Assembly: GCA_028689655.1 (NCBI GenBank)
Contig: JAQVCT010000003.1
Location: 1 to 64,000 of the forward strand
Length of the DNA stretch: 64,000 nt
Source of the DNA: Lachnospiraceae bacterium
GTDB lineage: Bacteria > Bacillota > Clostridia > Lachnospirales > Lachnospiraceae
Direction: 5' to 3'
Every line of letters begins with the position of its first letter. The first letter of the stretch is position 1. The notes under the pieces are model-generated. The model did no database searches, was not told the DNA's origin, and saw only the letters and a list, made by a program, of their open reading frames with translations. Of this stretch, positions 1 to 8,919 are shown in pieces. The position numbers were made by a program, and so were the translations under genes.

Positions 1-104
1 ATTCATCTTATATACCTCTCGTATTTTGGATTTTTACCAACTGGCTGGTCAGTAACAATCTAAATTTACTTGAGGTATTTTTTTGTGTCAATCAATTGAT
101 CTAT
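1..104 (-). other. Left-edge gap with a possible gene start leaving the window
   Basis: On the minus strand the last bases read GAGAGG, eight bases, then ATGAAT running off the window at base 1. This could be the ribosome binding site and first two codons of another gene continuing the AT-rich left-edge cluster. Nothing else is visible here. With only two codons in the window this is a hint, not a gene call. Confidence 0.2.
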
Positions 105-281
105 TTAAAGTATACAGGAAGCTTTATATTCATTCATATAGCAATCGAAATTATATTCTTTTTTATCTATTTTAATTATACGTCTCAATTCTGGATATTC
201 TATTGGATTAAAATATTCTTCTGCTTTCCACAGACGAAAAATCTTTTCATAATCTAATTCTTGCATACACTTCTTTAACAT
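105..281 (-). CDS. Small hypothetical protein, 58 aa
   Basis: A 59-codon ORF from ATG at 281 to TAA at 105, in the same orientation as and just downstream of the recombinase-like gene. It begins MLKKCMQELDYEKIF and is rich in Lys, Glu, Tyr and Ile, with no signal peptide or membrane segment and no motif I recognise. A GGGG run lies a few bases before the ATG. Composition is AT-rich like its neighbour and unlike the rest of the window, so both probably arrived together. The intact frame in AT-rich sequence and the shared orientation favour a real gene, but it could be chance. Confidence 0.35.
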   Translation of the reverse strand: MLKKCMQELDYEKIFRLWKAEEYFNPIEYPELRRIIKIDKKEYNFDCYMNEYKASCIL

Positions 282-365
282 ACATTTTCCCCTTACTATT
301 CATTTCCTTTTGTCTCCTTTGAAATTAAAAATCAAAGTGTTACAATTTTCCTTAATTAGGGCAAA

Positions 366-1346
366 TCATAAAGAGTAATATTTTTCAGTAGTAACTAACT
401 TAGAATTAATATATTGCTCCCAAAAAGTATTATTATCTTCATTACTTAAACAACTATTCAAAATCTCCCTACTTGCCCCCGTCAATTTCATAATTACACT
501 ATCATTTACTCCACTTTGAATTAATTGCGTAATCCCAAACTTAATTAGACCTGTTACATTCGTTTGACCAATGGCTGTATTAAGAAAATTAGGAATTCCA
601 GAATCACTTGTTGCGTCTCCCCACTGCTCTCCATCAATATTTACAAACAAATAATCACTTGTTAAAAAAAGTTCTCTATATTTCTTATAACCTTGAAATT
701 GCACAGATAATTTTAGAGGAAGTCTAATACGAAAATCATTTATGAATATTGTGTTATTATCAGAATTTAAATCCCTATACAATATTTTTCTAGTCTCTCT
801 ATATGTTACACCTGTCAATAAAATTAATTTCATACCCAATGCTGCATTTACACGTTTAAAATTTGTATTTGTCATTCTATTTGTAAAATCTGCTTTATTT
901 AAAATTTCATCGCACCAATTAATCAAATCATCAATAAGATGTGTATCAAATTTGTCCAAAGTCTCTTTAGGCTGTAATTTATTGTAATCAGAAACAAAAT
1001 CCGCTGTTTTTCTACTATATGAATTTTCCCTTGATGATGGATTTGCAAGTTCCTGAAAAAAATTTTCATTTTTATATTTCGAGTTATTTAAAATGTATTC
1101 AAAGAACTGACCAATAGATACAAAATATTTTCTAGCGGGTTCTTGCTTTTTTATCTGACCTTTATCAACAAAATATTTTAGACTTTGTATTACTTGCTCG
1201 GTTGACATCCCACTAACAAAAAAATCTTCTTGCTCTTGAATATTCAACTTTCTTATTTTCTGAATATAATTCAAAAAGTTATTAACATCATTTGTATAAT
1301 CTGGTTTATCAATTATGAATTGATCTCGTAGTTCTAAGAAATTCAT
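366..1346 (-). CDS. Tyrosine-recombinase-like protein without catalytic residues
   Basis: A 326-aa protein whose layout resembles a phage-type integrase: an alpha-helical N-terminal half that could be a SAM-like DNA-binding domain, then a C-terminal part with a segment (about residues 170-195, containing LLTGVTYRETRKI) that aligns by eye with the integrase box I pattern LLxTGLRxSEllaL. The position expected to hold catalytic Arg holds Thr. Near residue 270 GLIKFGITQLIQSGV sits where HxLRHTxAThLxxxG is expected, without the His or Arg; the GH motif is replaced by TGAS; the end (EKYYSL) recalls the tyrosine region. I infer a non-catalytic relative that may bind DNA. GAGGTGTGG precedes the ATG. 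The gene is much more AT-rich than everything after 1,490, suggesting transfer. The family assignment is by fold-like pattern only. Confidence 0.5.
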   Translation of the reverse strand: MNFLELRDQFIIDKPDYTNDVNNFLNYIQKIRKLNIQEQEDFFVSGMSTEQVIQSLKYFVDKGQIKKQEPARKYFVSIGQFFEYILNNSKYKNENFFQELANPSSRENSYSRKTADFVSDYNKLQPKETLDKFDTHLIDDLINWCDEILNKADFTNRMTNTNFKRVNAALGMKLILLTGVTYRETRKILYRDLNSDNNTIFINDFRIRLPLKLSVQFQGYKKYRELFLTSDYLFVNIDGEQWGDATSDSGIPNFLNTAIGQTNVTGLIKFGITQLIQSGVNDSVIMKLTGASREILNSCLSNEDNNTFWEQYINSKLVTTEKYYSL

Positions 1347-1498
1347 TCCACACCTCTTAAATAAAATTTATGATTTATTCTGTTTTCTACAATATAATTT
1401 ACTAACAGTTTAATACTATGCCAAATTATATTCAATACAATTTGACTTTATTTTTGTTTTACACCCCTTTATAAATGTTTAGATCTCCTCTTAGGAAA

Positions 1499-3355
1499 TC
1501 AAAGCGGTAAACTATCCCTCACACACAACGCTCCCCATCCCGTCATGGCATTGGGACTCTCCATTCCCGGCAGCTGCCTTGCCCCACGGATCAGATACGC
1601 CTTCACTTTTTCCCCATACAGAAATGGATCATTCCCCCTGACGATTCCCCACTCCAGCAATAATGCTGCACTTCCTGTCACAAAAGGGGTGGCAAAGGAG
1701 GTGCCTGTCACACTGGTATATCCCCCGTCTCTGCTGGTGGTGGTAATGTTCACGCCAGGGGCCACGATATCCGGCTTCACAGAATCACCACTGGTATCCA
1801 GCACGGCATAACGATTCTCCACATAGCCTCTCCCTGAGAAATCCGCGTAGGCATCGAACACTGTATTGTAGGCTCCCACAGTGATCACCTTCTCTGCCGT
1901 AGATGGGATCGTCAGGGTCACCTCCGGCGTTGGCTGGTAGAATCTGGTGGTGACATTCAATATATTTTCCGATGGCAGGTAATAATAATACTCCCCTGTT
2001 ACGATTCGTTCCGGCGTCATGATAAATGTCCACACACCATTGTCAATATACTGATTTACAGGGATGAAGTCTATGTAGATCTCCTGGTTGGTGGAGTAGG
2101 GCGTAGGCTCTCCCACATAGATCAGCAGTTGTGTATTCATGATCTGCATTGTCTGTTTTCCCATGCGATCCAATGGTACCAGTACCCTGCTATTATCCGG
2201 TGCCTGTATAGTAAGGGAGAACCGGTCATTATAATGTTTCCACAGCTGTACATTAAGCCCCCGCTCGTAATTCGCCACGGCAAGTTCTACGCGCTGTTCT
2301 TTCCCAGACTGTGTGGCGGTACCTCCTCCCGTCACAGTTCCGACACCTGTGGCGGTACCTCCCCTGGAAGAATATCCGCTCTCTCCATACCCCAGAAGGC
2401 TCCCTGCCACATGTCCCCCCGCTGCCCCTTCATTTCCGCTTCCCACACTAATCACGGTGCGCCCTATCTCCGCCACGTTATCCATAAATCGTTCCAAAAG
2501 GGAAGTGCCATCGTGAGCTCCGTAAGTATTGCCAAAGCTTACATTCACGGATACCGGTCTTCCATAGTGAATACTGCGATTTACCACATAGGTCAGTGCA
2601 CGCATGAGCTCCGTAGTTCTGGGAAATCCATCCGTCCTGCCAGTTCCAAGCTTTACAATCATAAGTTCGCTTTCTGGAGCTACCCCCTGATACCGTCCAT
2701 TCTGCATAGTTCCATTTCCCGCTGCGATTCCCGCCACCTGTGTTCCATGACCGGATTGGTCAATGCTGGGAACAAGCTGGAGCATTTCTGTTCTGACCGG
2801 CTGTGCCAGAGCAGCATTGATCTGTTGTCTGTTAAATACGGTTCCCTGTGCAAATCCCTCCGGGGGATTAAAATTTCTCTGAGGGTCCGGTGGGATACTT
2901 TGATCCCACAATTCCAATATCCTGCTGGTACCGTCTGCATTCCTGAAATCCATGTGCTCATAGGCAATCCCGGAATCAATCACGGCCACAATAACACCTC
3001 TGCCGGTAAGATTCGGTTCCTGTATGGTCACAGGCAAAATACAAGAGGCTATCTTTCCCTGATACACCTGGAAAAATAACCTCTTTGGTTTTTCTATATA
3101 TTCAATTTCCTCCAGATTGGCAAAGCTTTCCACCAGACTCTCCGGCAATGTCACAATGGCATATCCATTGATCAAAAGCTCCACCTGGATCAGTTCATTG
3201 GCAAGTCCTGTGATATCCCCATGATATTTTACGATTAACTCCCAGGTTCTGTCTATGGCATCATACCCCACATCCAGTTCCAATGATTTCTCTCTCTCCT
3301 GTGGCGTAGCCTCCAGTGAAAGATTTAATTGATTTTCAATTTTCTGATTTGCCAT
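1499..3355 (-). CDS. S8 family serine peptidase (subtilase, Csp-like)
   Basis: A 618-aa subtilisin-fold protease. The catalytic triad is complete: Asp about 127 in VIDSGI, His about 203 in SGHGTQVAGIAAG, and Ser about 553 in TGTSFATPFVTGS. Residues 1-100 form a pro-like N-terminal region, and a long insertion (about 330-470), including a Gly/Thr-rich stretch, separates the His and Ser motifs. There is no signal peptide, which matches the Clostridia Csp-type/S8 proteases that include the spore-germination proteases CspA/B/C; here all three catalytic residues are present, so it should be active. No partner Csp gene or SleC-like target lies nearby, so a germination role is only possible. It is transcribed alone; GC content jumps up from the left-edge patch at its 3' end. 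Confidence 0.85.
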   Translation of the reverse strand: MANQKIENQLNLSLEATPQEREKSLELDVGYDAIDRTWELIVKYHGDITGLANELIQVELLINGYAIVTLPESLVESFANLEEIEYIEKPKRLFFQVYQGKIASCILPVTIQEPNLTGRGVIVAVIDSGIAYEHMDFRNADGTSRILELWDQSIPPDPQRNFNPPEGFAQGTVFNRQQINAALAQPVRTEMLQLVPSIDQSGHGTQVAGIAAGNGTMQNGRYQGVAPESELMIVKLGTGRTDGFPRTTELMRALTYVVNRSIHYGRPVSVNVSFGNTYGAHDGTSLLERFMDNVAEIGRTVISVGSGNEGAAGGHVAGSLLGYGESGYSSRGGTATGVGTVTGGGTATQSGKEQRVELAVANYERGLNVQLWKHYNDRFSLTIQAPDNSRVLVPLDRMGKQTMQIMNTQLLIYVGEPTPYSTNQEIYIDFIPVNQYIDNGVWTFIMTPERIVTGEYYYYLPSENILNVTTRFYQPTPEVTLTIPSTAEKVITVGAYNTVFDAYADFSGRGYVENRYAVLDTSGDSVKPDIVAPGVNITTTSRDGGYTSVTGTSFATPFVTGSAALLLEWGIVRGNDPFLYGEKVKAYLIRGARQLPGMESPNAMTGWGALCVRDSLPL

Positions 3356-3472
3356 GGAAACAACGCTTTCTATCTGCGTCCTTTCTATATCCTATGCATA
3401 ATCACCTCATATATGCTTTGGTTTCTGTCCTGCAGCTTCCCTAGAGACCTGTATTTTATAATATTTTGCAGA

Positions 3473-4402
3473 TCAAATTCCATGTGACATGAGATAATCT
3501 ACCCATAAATTGTAATATCTTGCCTTCAGGTGCACATCATCGAAGGTATACTCTGCATCCAGGTCTCCGTTCTCATCGCACACGGCATCGTTCATCTCCA
3601 GATAAAAGACATCATGATGATTGTCTACTGTGGCAAGAAGTGCATTGCGCATATTGATATTAACGTTATTGTAGATGGGGTCGGTGGTGGATTTTGCCGC
3701 GGTGACACGCATCATTCCCTGCACGAACAGAATGGCATCGGGTTGTAATTCCCGAATACGCGTGAGCACCCGCAGATACTCCGCACCGAATCTCTGGGGG
3801 GAGCCGGTGCCCAGCTCATTGATGCCGAACATAATGTAGATCTTCGCGAACTGCTTTTGCTGCATCACTTCCTCTAATGTAAGCTTCTCCGTCTCTCCCT
3901 CCACAGGGATAAATCGTTTCGTAAAAAAATCATAAATAGTCAGAGAATTTTTCGCATAGAAGGTGGCGTTATCAAGTCCTGAATATTTGGCGAGTCCGTC
4001 TGTCCTGGAATCTCCGATGAAAACTGCATCATCAAAATACGCTCTTCCCACCTGGCGATACTCATATCGCTCCAGAGCCATATTCTCACTGACACTTTCC
4101 TCCGGCTCCAGTTCATTCATACTGAGCGTCCCATCGTCATTCACTGTGATTTTATCATCATCTGTATCCTCTCCCACAGGAGCACTTACCTTTGTACTGT
4201 CTGACACCAGATACCGTTCCAGATGGAAAGGCAGCACGCCCTCTGACAATTCCTGCAATACCACAGTCAGCAGAGGTTCCTTCACCATATTCAGTTCTTT
4301 CTTCCGTCCCTCCTCTGCCATTTCAAATCCTGACACGACTGTCAGAATCACAAAGCTGATCAATATAAGCCACAGCAAGGGAGCTTTTCTGAATTTTTTC
4401 AA
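3473..4402 (-). CDS. SGNH/GDSL-fold hydrolase or acetyltransferase partner of MBOAT
   Basis: A membrane-anchored SGNH-fold protein of about 309 aa. An uncleaved N-terminal membrane segment (about residues 10-28) is followed by an acidic linker and the SGNH domain. Block I is FIGDSRTDG (Ser nucleophile), a central block is MFGINELG, and block V is DDVHL near the C-terminus, supplying Asp and His. The gene lies a few bases after the MBOAT acyltransferase and in the same direction; such pairs O-acetylate extracellular polysaccharide or peptidoglycan, the MBOAT moving the acyl group across the membrane and the SGNH protein handling it outside. A TTG start at 4402 sits seven bases after AAGGAG and fits better than the GTG two codons earlier. 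The substrate cannot be told from sequence. Confidence 0.75.
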   Translation of the reverse strand: MKKFRKAPLLWLILISFVILTVVSGFEMAEEGRKKELNMVKEPLLTVVLQELSEGVLPFHLERYLVSDSTKVSAPVGEDTDDDKITVNDDGTLSMNELEPEESVSENMALERYEYRQVGRAYFDDAVFIGDSRTDGLAKYSGLDNATFYAKNSLTIYDFFTKRFIPVEGETEKLTLEEVMQQKQFAKIYIMFGINELGTGSPQRFGAEYLRVLTRIRELQPDAILFVQGMMRVTAAKSTTDPIYNNVNINMRNALLATVDNHHDVFYLEMNDAVCDENGDLDAEYTFDDVHLKARYYNLWVDYLMSHGI

Positions 4403-4413
4403 CTGCACGCTCC

Positions 4414-5859
4414 TTAAAATCTAAAATATAAAAATGGATTATTGCTGGCACTTGCCAGATAATAGATGGATACCCAAAAAAGTATTGCCAATACGATTAC
4501 TGAGACTATTCTTTTCTGATTCATGCGATACCATTTTTTCGGTAGAGTGCTGCAAAAGAATATGCCCAGCAAGAAAAAGAAGCCATATTGTTCCAAATAC
4601 GTTATATAATCATTTCCTATGATGCACGCTTCGGCACTGACTCCGAAAAAGGGGAACATTCTGCTAAAATAAACCGCCAGATCAGAGATACTGGTAATGG
4701 CAAAGCAAATCCATGTAATGGGAATGAGTAGGATCATATAGATTCTAGAACCAATCCTTGTACGATCCAACCACTTTTTGAGCCCTGCTTTTTCCAGGCA
4801 CATGATCAGGAATGTCAGCATGCCCCACAGGATAAAATTCCATTCTGCTCCATGCCACAGACCTGTAAACGCCCAGACGATGAACATGTTACGGACGGTC
4901 TTCCATCGTCCTTCCCGATTACCTCCCAGGGGAATATACACATAATCCCGAAACCACTGAGCCAATGTCATATGCCACCGCTGCCAGAATTCTGTGATGG
5001 AGTGTGAGAGGTACGGTTCATCAAAGTTCTTCGGCAGTTCAAATCCAATCATTTTTCCAAGGCCGATCGCCATGAGGGAATATCCGTGGAAGTCAAAATA
5101 AATCTGTAAGGTGTAGGCAAATGCTCCCAGCCATGCAAGAGGTGTGGAAATACTCTCAAATCCAATCGTCTGAATATCTCTCCACAGTCCGCCGACGCGG
5201 TTGGCGATCAACACCTTCGCCGCAAGCCCCATCACAAAGATACGCAATCCTCTCTCAAAGTTCCGAAGGGAATATCTGCGATACTGTAGCTGATCCTTTA
5301 CTGAGTTGTAGGTCACGATAGGCCCCGCGATCAATTGGGGAAACATGCAAAGATAAGTTCCCAGATTGATGATGGATTCCTCCGCCTCCACTTTTCCCCG
5401 ATACACATCTACCACATAAGATACGATCTGAAAAGTATAAAAGCTGATTCCAAGCGGCAGCAGGATCTTTATCTCCGGCACTGTCAAAAGTTCCTCCCCG
5501 CTGATCCTGCTTACAACTCTGATCACACGGTTCAGATTCTCCTCCAGGAAAAAGGAATACTTGAAGAACAACAGCAACCCGAAGTCATAGACAAGGGCAA
5601 TGCTAAGCCAGCCCTTTCCGGCTCTGCTTTGTCTATTTATTTCAATATACGCTCTCTTTTGACCTATTTTTCTGCCGCATATGTAATTGACCAAAATAGA
5701 AAGGAGAATCAGTATCACATATACCGGTTCTCCAAATGCATAGAAGCATACACTTCCCAGGAAAAGTGTCATATTCCTATACCGAGCAGGTGTCATATAA
5801 TAAATCAGCAAAAATATTGGTAAAAATCGAAAGATAAATATAAGGCTGCTAAAGACCAT
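4414..5859 (-). CDS. MBOAT family O-acyltransferase (AlgI/DltB-like)
   Basis: A 481-aa polytopic membrane protein with about ten hydrophobic segments. The MBOAT signature is clear: the conserved region LSHSITEFWQRWHMTL and the catalytic His in GLWHGAEWNFILWG, about residue 330-340. Length and start (MVFSSLIFIFRFLPIF) match the AlgI-like proteins that transfer acetyl groups to secreted or wall polymers. The SGNH hydrolase gene follows after 11 bases, giving the usual two-gene acylation module. No dltA/C/D or alginate synthesis genes are nearby, so it is not the D-alanylation DltB; the acceptor polymer is unknown. The next gene upstream (a GGDEF-EAL sensor) ends 87 bases before its start, so shared transcription is possible. 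Confidence 0.88.
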   Translation of the reverse strand: MVFSSLIFIFRFLPIFLLIYYMTPARYRNMTLFLGSVCFYAFGEPVYVILILLSILVNYICGRKIGQKRAYIEINRQSRAGKGWLSIALVYDFGLLLFFKYSFFLEENLNRVIRVVSRISGEELLTVPEIKILLPLGISFYTFQIVSYVVDVYRGKVEAEESIINLGTYLCMFPQLIAGPIVTYNSVKDQLQYRRYSLRNFERGLRIFVMGLAAKVLIANRVGGLWRDIQTIGFESISTPLAWLGAFAYTLQIYFDFHGYSLMAIGLGKMIGFELPKNFDEPYLSHSITEFWQRWHMTLAQWFRDYVYIPLGGNREGRWKTVRNMFIVWAFTGLWHGAEWNFILWGMLTFLIMCLEKAGLKKWLDRTRIGSRIYMILLIPITWICFAITSISDLAVYFSRMFPFFGVSAEACIIGNDYITYLEQYGFFFLLGIFFCSTLPKKWYRMNQKRIVSVIVLAILFWVSIYYLASASNNPFLYFRF

Positions 5860-5946
5860 TTCTTATCCCACTCATTTCTTTAATATCATAAATTCTTTTT
5901 CAGCATACTCTTTTTCGACATCTTTTTCAACAGAAACTCTATGAAA

Positions 5947-8892
5947 TTATTCAAACAATTCACGGATCCTGTCGTTGAGATCTGTGATTTCATTCTGAGG
6001 TCTGGCAAAATAATATCCCTGTGCATAATCAGTTCCCATATCTATCAGTTCTTTCAATTCTTCTCTTCGTTCTATCCCCTCCGCAATGACCAGAATCTGC
6101 TTCTCATGACAGTAATCGATCATTCCTTTTACCAGCCGCTGTCTTGCCGGAAGCATATGAATATCCCGTATGATGGTCATATCCAGCTTTACAAAATCAA
6201 GTTTGCTGGATACCAGAACATCATTATTATTATATCCGGAGCCATAATCATCCAGTGCCACCATGATGTGATGCTTTTTGCACCATGCGTATTTTTCCTG
6301 CTCCTGTTTTACATCTGTTTTGGCAATCTCCGTTACCTCCATTACGATATGGGATAACAATTCTCCATAATTTTCTTCCAGATAGGTGAACTCTTCCTCC
6401 TGCAAGCACTGACCCGGTGTAGAGTTGATAAATAATTTGATGTCCTTGGAACAGGCATTGTCACTGATCTGTTCCCCATAGGTTCTTATGGCATGCATCC
6501 AGGTCATGACTTCAATCTGCCGAAGCTTGGATTGCGATTCTGCCAGTCTGATGAATTCCTGGGGACCCTTTAACAGTTCTGACTGTGGACGCATTAAAGC
6601 TTCGTAGGCATATACCTGTTTTGTCCGCACATCTACGATTGGCTGGAACACATATCGGATACTTTCTTCATTGAGAATGCGTGTCAATTCTCCAACACCC
6701 TGTACCAGAATATAATCTTTCAGATAGTGATCCCTGTCAAATGATCTAATCGCACCTTTCTCATTATTCTTCACTTCATACATGGCAAAATCCGCATACT
6801 TCAGCAAATCTTTATAATTTGCTCCATCGTGAGGATAGATTGCCATACCTGCAGAGGCACTCACTGAGATTTTACTGCCATCCGGCAGTTGGATCTTTTC
6901 ATTTAAGAACGCCCTGTGTATATCCCGCATGATCTCACAGCTTTTTGCAATATTCTCATCATAGACGAATATGAGGAACTCATCCCCTGACATACGGCAC
7001 ATCAGCATATTAGGGCGCTCTGCACTCCGAAACACCTGTGCAAGCAGCGCAATGTACCGATCTCCCATATCATGACCGTAGGTATCATTCATATACTTTA
7101 AGTTATCCAGATCCCAGATAGACATAACGCCTGTTGTATCCGGCTTTTTTGTCAGTATGTTCGCCACTTCTCTTCGAAATGCCCGACGGTTGTAAAGATC
7201 GGTGAGAATGTCATAATCCCTGTCATGTTTTATCTTCTGTTTCTCATTCATCTCATCTGTCATGTCCATGATAATGCACAGATAATGCTTCGGCGTTCCT
7301 ACCATTTTAATACGGACCCATTTCTTATCATGATTACTTGTCTCATAATAATATACTTCTTTTTCCTCTGTTTCCAGGGTGAGCCTGTTTCTTATCTTTT
7401 CAATTCCAGCCTTCATTTCTTCCCGATCAAAATAATTATTCCGCCAGGAAGTATTTTCTCTATCGATCTCAAAAAATTCCAGAACCTTCTCCGTACAGAA
7501 ATTGTGTTCTGTAAATTCATCATACTCAAATACACCCAGTGGCAAATTTGTCATTTTTATGATATTTGCCATTTTGTTGGTACTCTCCCAGATCGCTTTA
7601 TTTCTCTTTTCTATCTCCGCTCCCAACTCATTAAATTCCCTTAGATTTGTTCTGGGCAGATGTGCATTTGCATCATTCATATCACTGATTCCCCGCATCA
7701 GTTTGTAGATGGGTTCTGTGGTCCTAAATGCAAATACCAGCGCAAAAATAATACTGATACATAATACGATAACGGATGATATGAGCAATCGGAATATCAG
7801 ATTAGTGGAAGTCTTTTTCAGTGCCCAATCATGAGCAATTCCCACCATGGACCACTCTTCATTCTCAAAAGGTGTATTGCTGTTATAGACATGTAACGTA
7901 TATTTGCTGGCTGTGTGTCTGTCCTTATCAAAAAGTGTTGCCCTAAAAAGTCCGTTTTTAGAATCCTGTATAGAAAACTCTGTTCCTGTTGGAAGAAATG
8001 ACTGATATTGCGCTCCGGATACCATCCATGCCTTGTAACGTTCCTGGTTTTCTTCCCTGTCACTGGTCACCAGCATCATTCCAGCGTTATCATCGACAAT
8101 AATCTCTTTGCTGTCCACCATTTCTTCCAGGTAATCCAGACCTAACTCGATTCCAACAACACCGTAAACCTTTCCCTCCTCTGTTATGAGGGGTACAGAA
8201 TAGGTAATGATCTCATGATCGCCGGGATTCATACGGAATGTAGTGGACCAATATCCCAGATCATTGGCATCAATGGTATCTCCATATGCTAACGCTGCCT
8301 CATATGGCTTGTAGTAAAAATCACTGTTTTCATTGAGTGACAGACAAGTCTTCCATGAAAAATCCAACGCATAACCGGAATTTACCAGATATTCCCCCGG
8401 TCCCGCCTCCACGAGAATATCTCTGTCATCCTTGGAATATACGTTTGGGTCTAAATCTCTAAAATATATGCTGTACTTTTCAGTACTATTCTTTTTTCCA
8501 TCCAGGATCACAAAGCTTCCTGTGGTGCCCGACACCCGTAACAGTTTCATTATTGTGGCGGTATAATTCTGTAATAGCTTTGTTTCCTGTTTGGGGTCTT
8601 CCATCAGAGTCTCTATATCTGTCCCGTTATCCAGACAGTAAGTCTCACTGATCTCATTGATCCGTGCCAGAATTTGGGACATCTCAGACCAACTCCCCAT
8701 CTTCTCTTCCAGTTTTTCGCCCTGGGTCTCTACCGTATCTTTCAAGCTTTGCTCTGCATTGGCATCCAATTGATCAGTGGTTCCAAATAAAATGATGGCT
8801 CCGGTAATAATGCCTAACTGCAAAATAGCAATGCTGATGAGTATTCGAATAATGCTGGTGCGCAATGTATGTATTTTTTTATTTTTCGCCAA
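5947..8892 (-). CDS. Membrane sensor with HAMP, PAS, GGDEF and EAL domains
   Basis: A large cyclic-di-GMP protein of about 981 aa. In order: N-terminal membrane segment; long extracellular Cache-like sensor (about 40-360); second membrane segment with a HAMP-like linker (about 365-430); a PAS segment beginning NIIKMTNLPLGVFEYDE; a GGDEF domain with LTDLYNRRAF and the active loop MSGDEF; an EAL domain with YEALMRP, DDYGSGYNN, VKLDM and AEGIE. The GGDEF loop has Ser for the first Gly, which is tolerated in active cyclases; the main EAL motifs look intact, so either activity is possible. A TTG start at 8892 sits seven bases after GAGAGGG, better than the GTG at 8910. The solute-binding lipoprotein gene ends 27 bases upstream, suggesting that protein presents a ligand to this sensor. 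Confidence 0.85.
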   Translation of the reverse strand: MAKNKKIHTLRTSIIRILISIAILQLGIITGAIILFGTTDQLDANAEQSLKDTVETQGEKLEEKMGSWSEMSQILARINEISETYCLDNGTDIETLMEDPKQETKLLQNYTATIMKLLRVSGTTGSFVILDGKKNSTEKYSIYFRDLDPNVYSKDDRDILVEAGPGEYLVNSGYALDFSWKTCLSLNENSDFYYKPYEAALAYGDTIDANDLGYWSTTFRMNPGDHEIITYSVPLITEEGKVYGVVGIELGLDYLEEMVDSKEIIVDDNAGMMLVTSDREENQERYKAWMVSGAQYQSFLPTGTEFSIQDSKNGLFRATLFDKDRHTASKYTLHVYNSNTPFENEEWSMVGIAHDWALKKTSTNLIFRLLISSVIVLCISIIFALVFAFRTTEPIYKLMRGISDMNDANAHLPRTNLREFNELGAEIEKRNKAIWESTNKMANIIKMTNLPLGVFEYDEFTEHNFCTEKVLEFFEIDRENTSWRNNYFDREEMKAGIEKIRNRLTLETEEKEVYYYETSNHDKKWVRIKMVGTPKHYLCIIMDMTDEMNEKQKIKHDRDYDILTDLYNRRAFRREVANILTKKPDTTGVMSIWDLDNLKYMNDTYGHDMGDRYIALLAQVFRSAERPNMLMCRMSGDEFLIFVYDENIAKSCEIMRDIHRAFLNEKIQLPDGSKISVSASAGMAIYPHDGANYKDLLKYADFAMYEVKNNEKGAIRSFDRDHYLKDYILVQGVGELTRILNEESIRYVFQPIVDVRTKQVYAYEALMRPQSELLKGPQEFIRLAESQSKLRQIEVMTWMHAIRTYGEQISDNACSKDIKLFINSTPGQCLQEEEFTYLEENYGELLSHIVMEVTEIAKTDVKQEQEKYAWCKKHHIMVALDDYGSGYNNNDVLVSSKLDFVKLDMTIIRDIHMLPARQRLVKGMIDYCHEKQILVIAEGIERREELKELIDMGTDYAQGYYFARPQNEITDLNDRIRELFE

Positions 8893-8919
8893 TTTCTTTC
8901 CCTCTCGCACGAGCCGTTC

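Noticed and set aside
2129-3079. 316-codon open frame on the plus strand
   Set aside because: It lies opposite the subtilase gene, whose catalytic motifs are intact; Cys/His/Ser-rich shadow translation.
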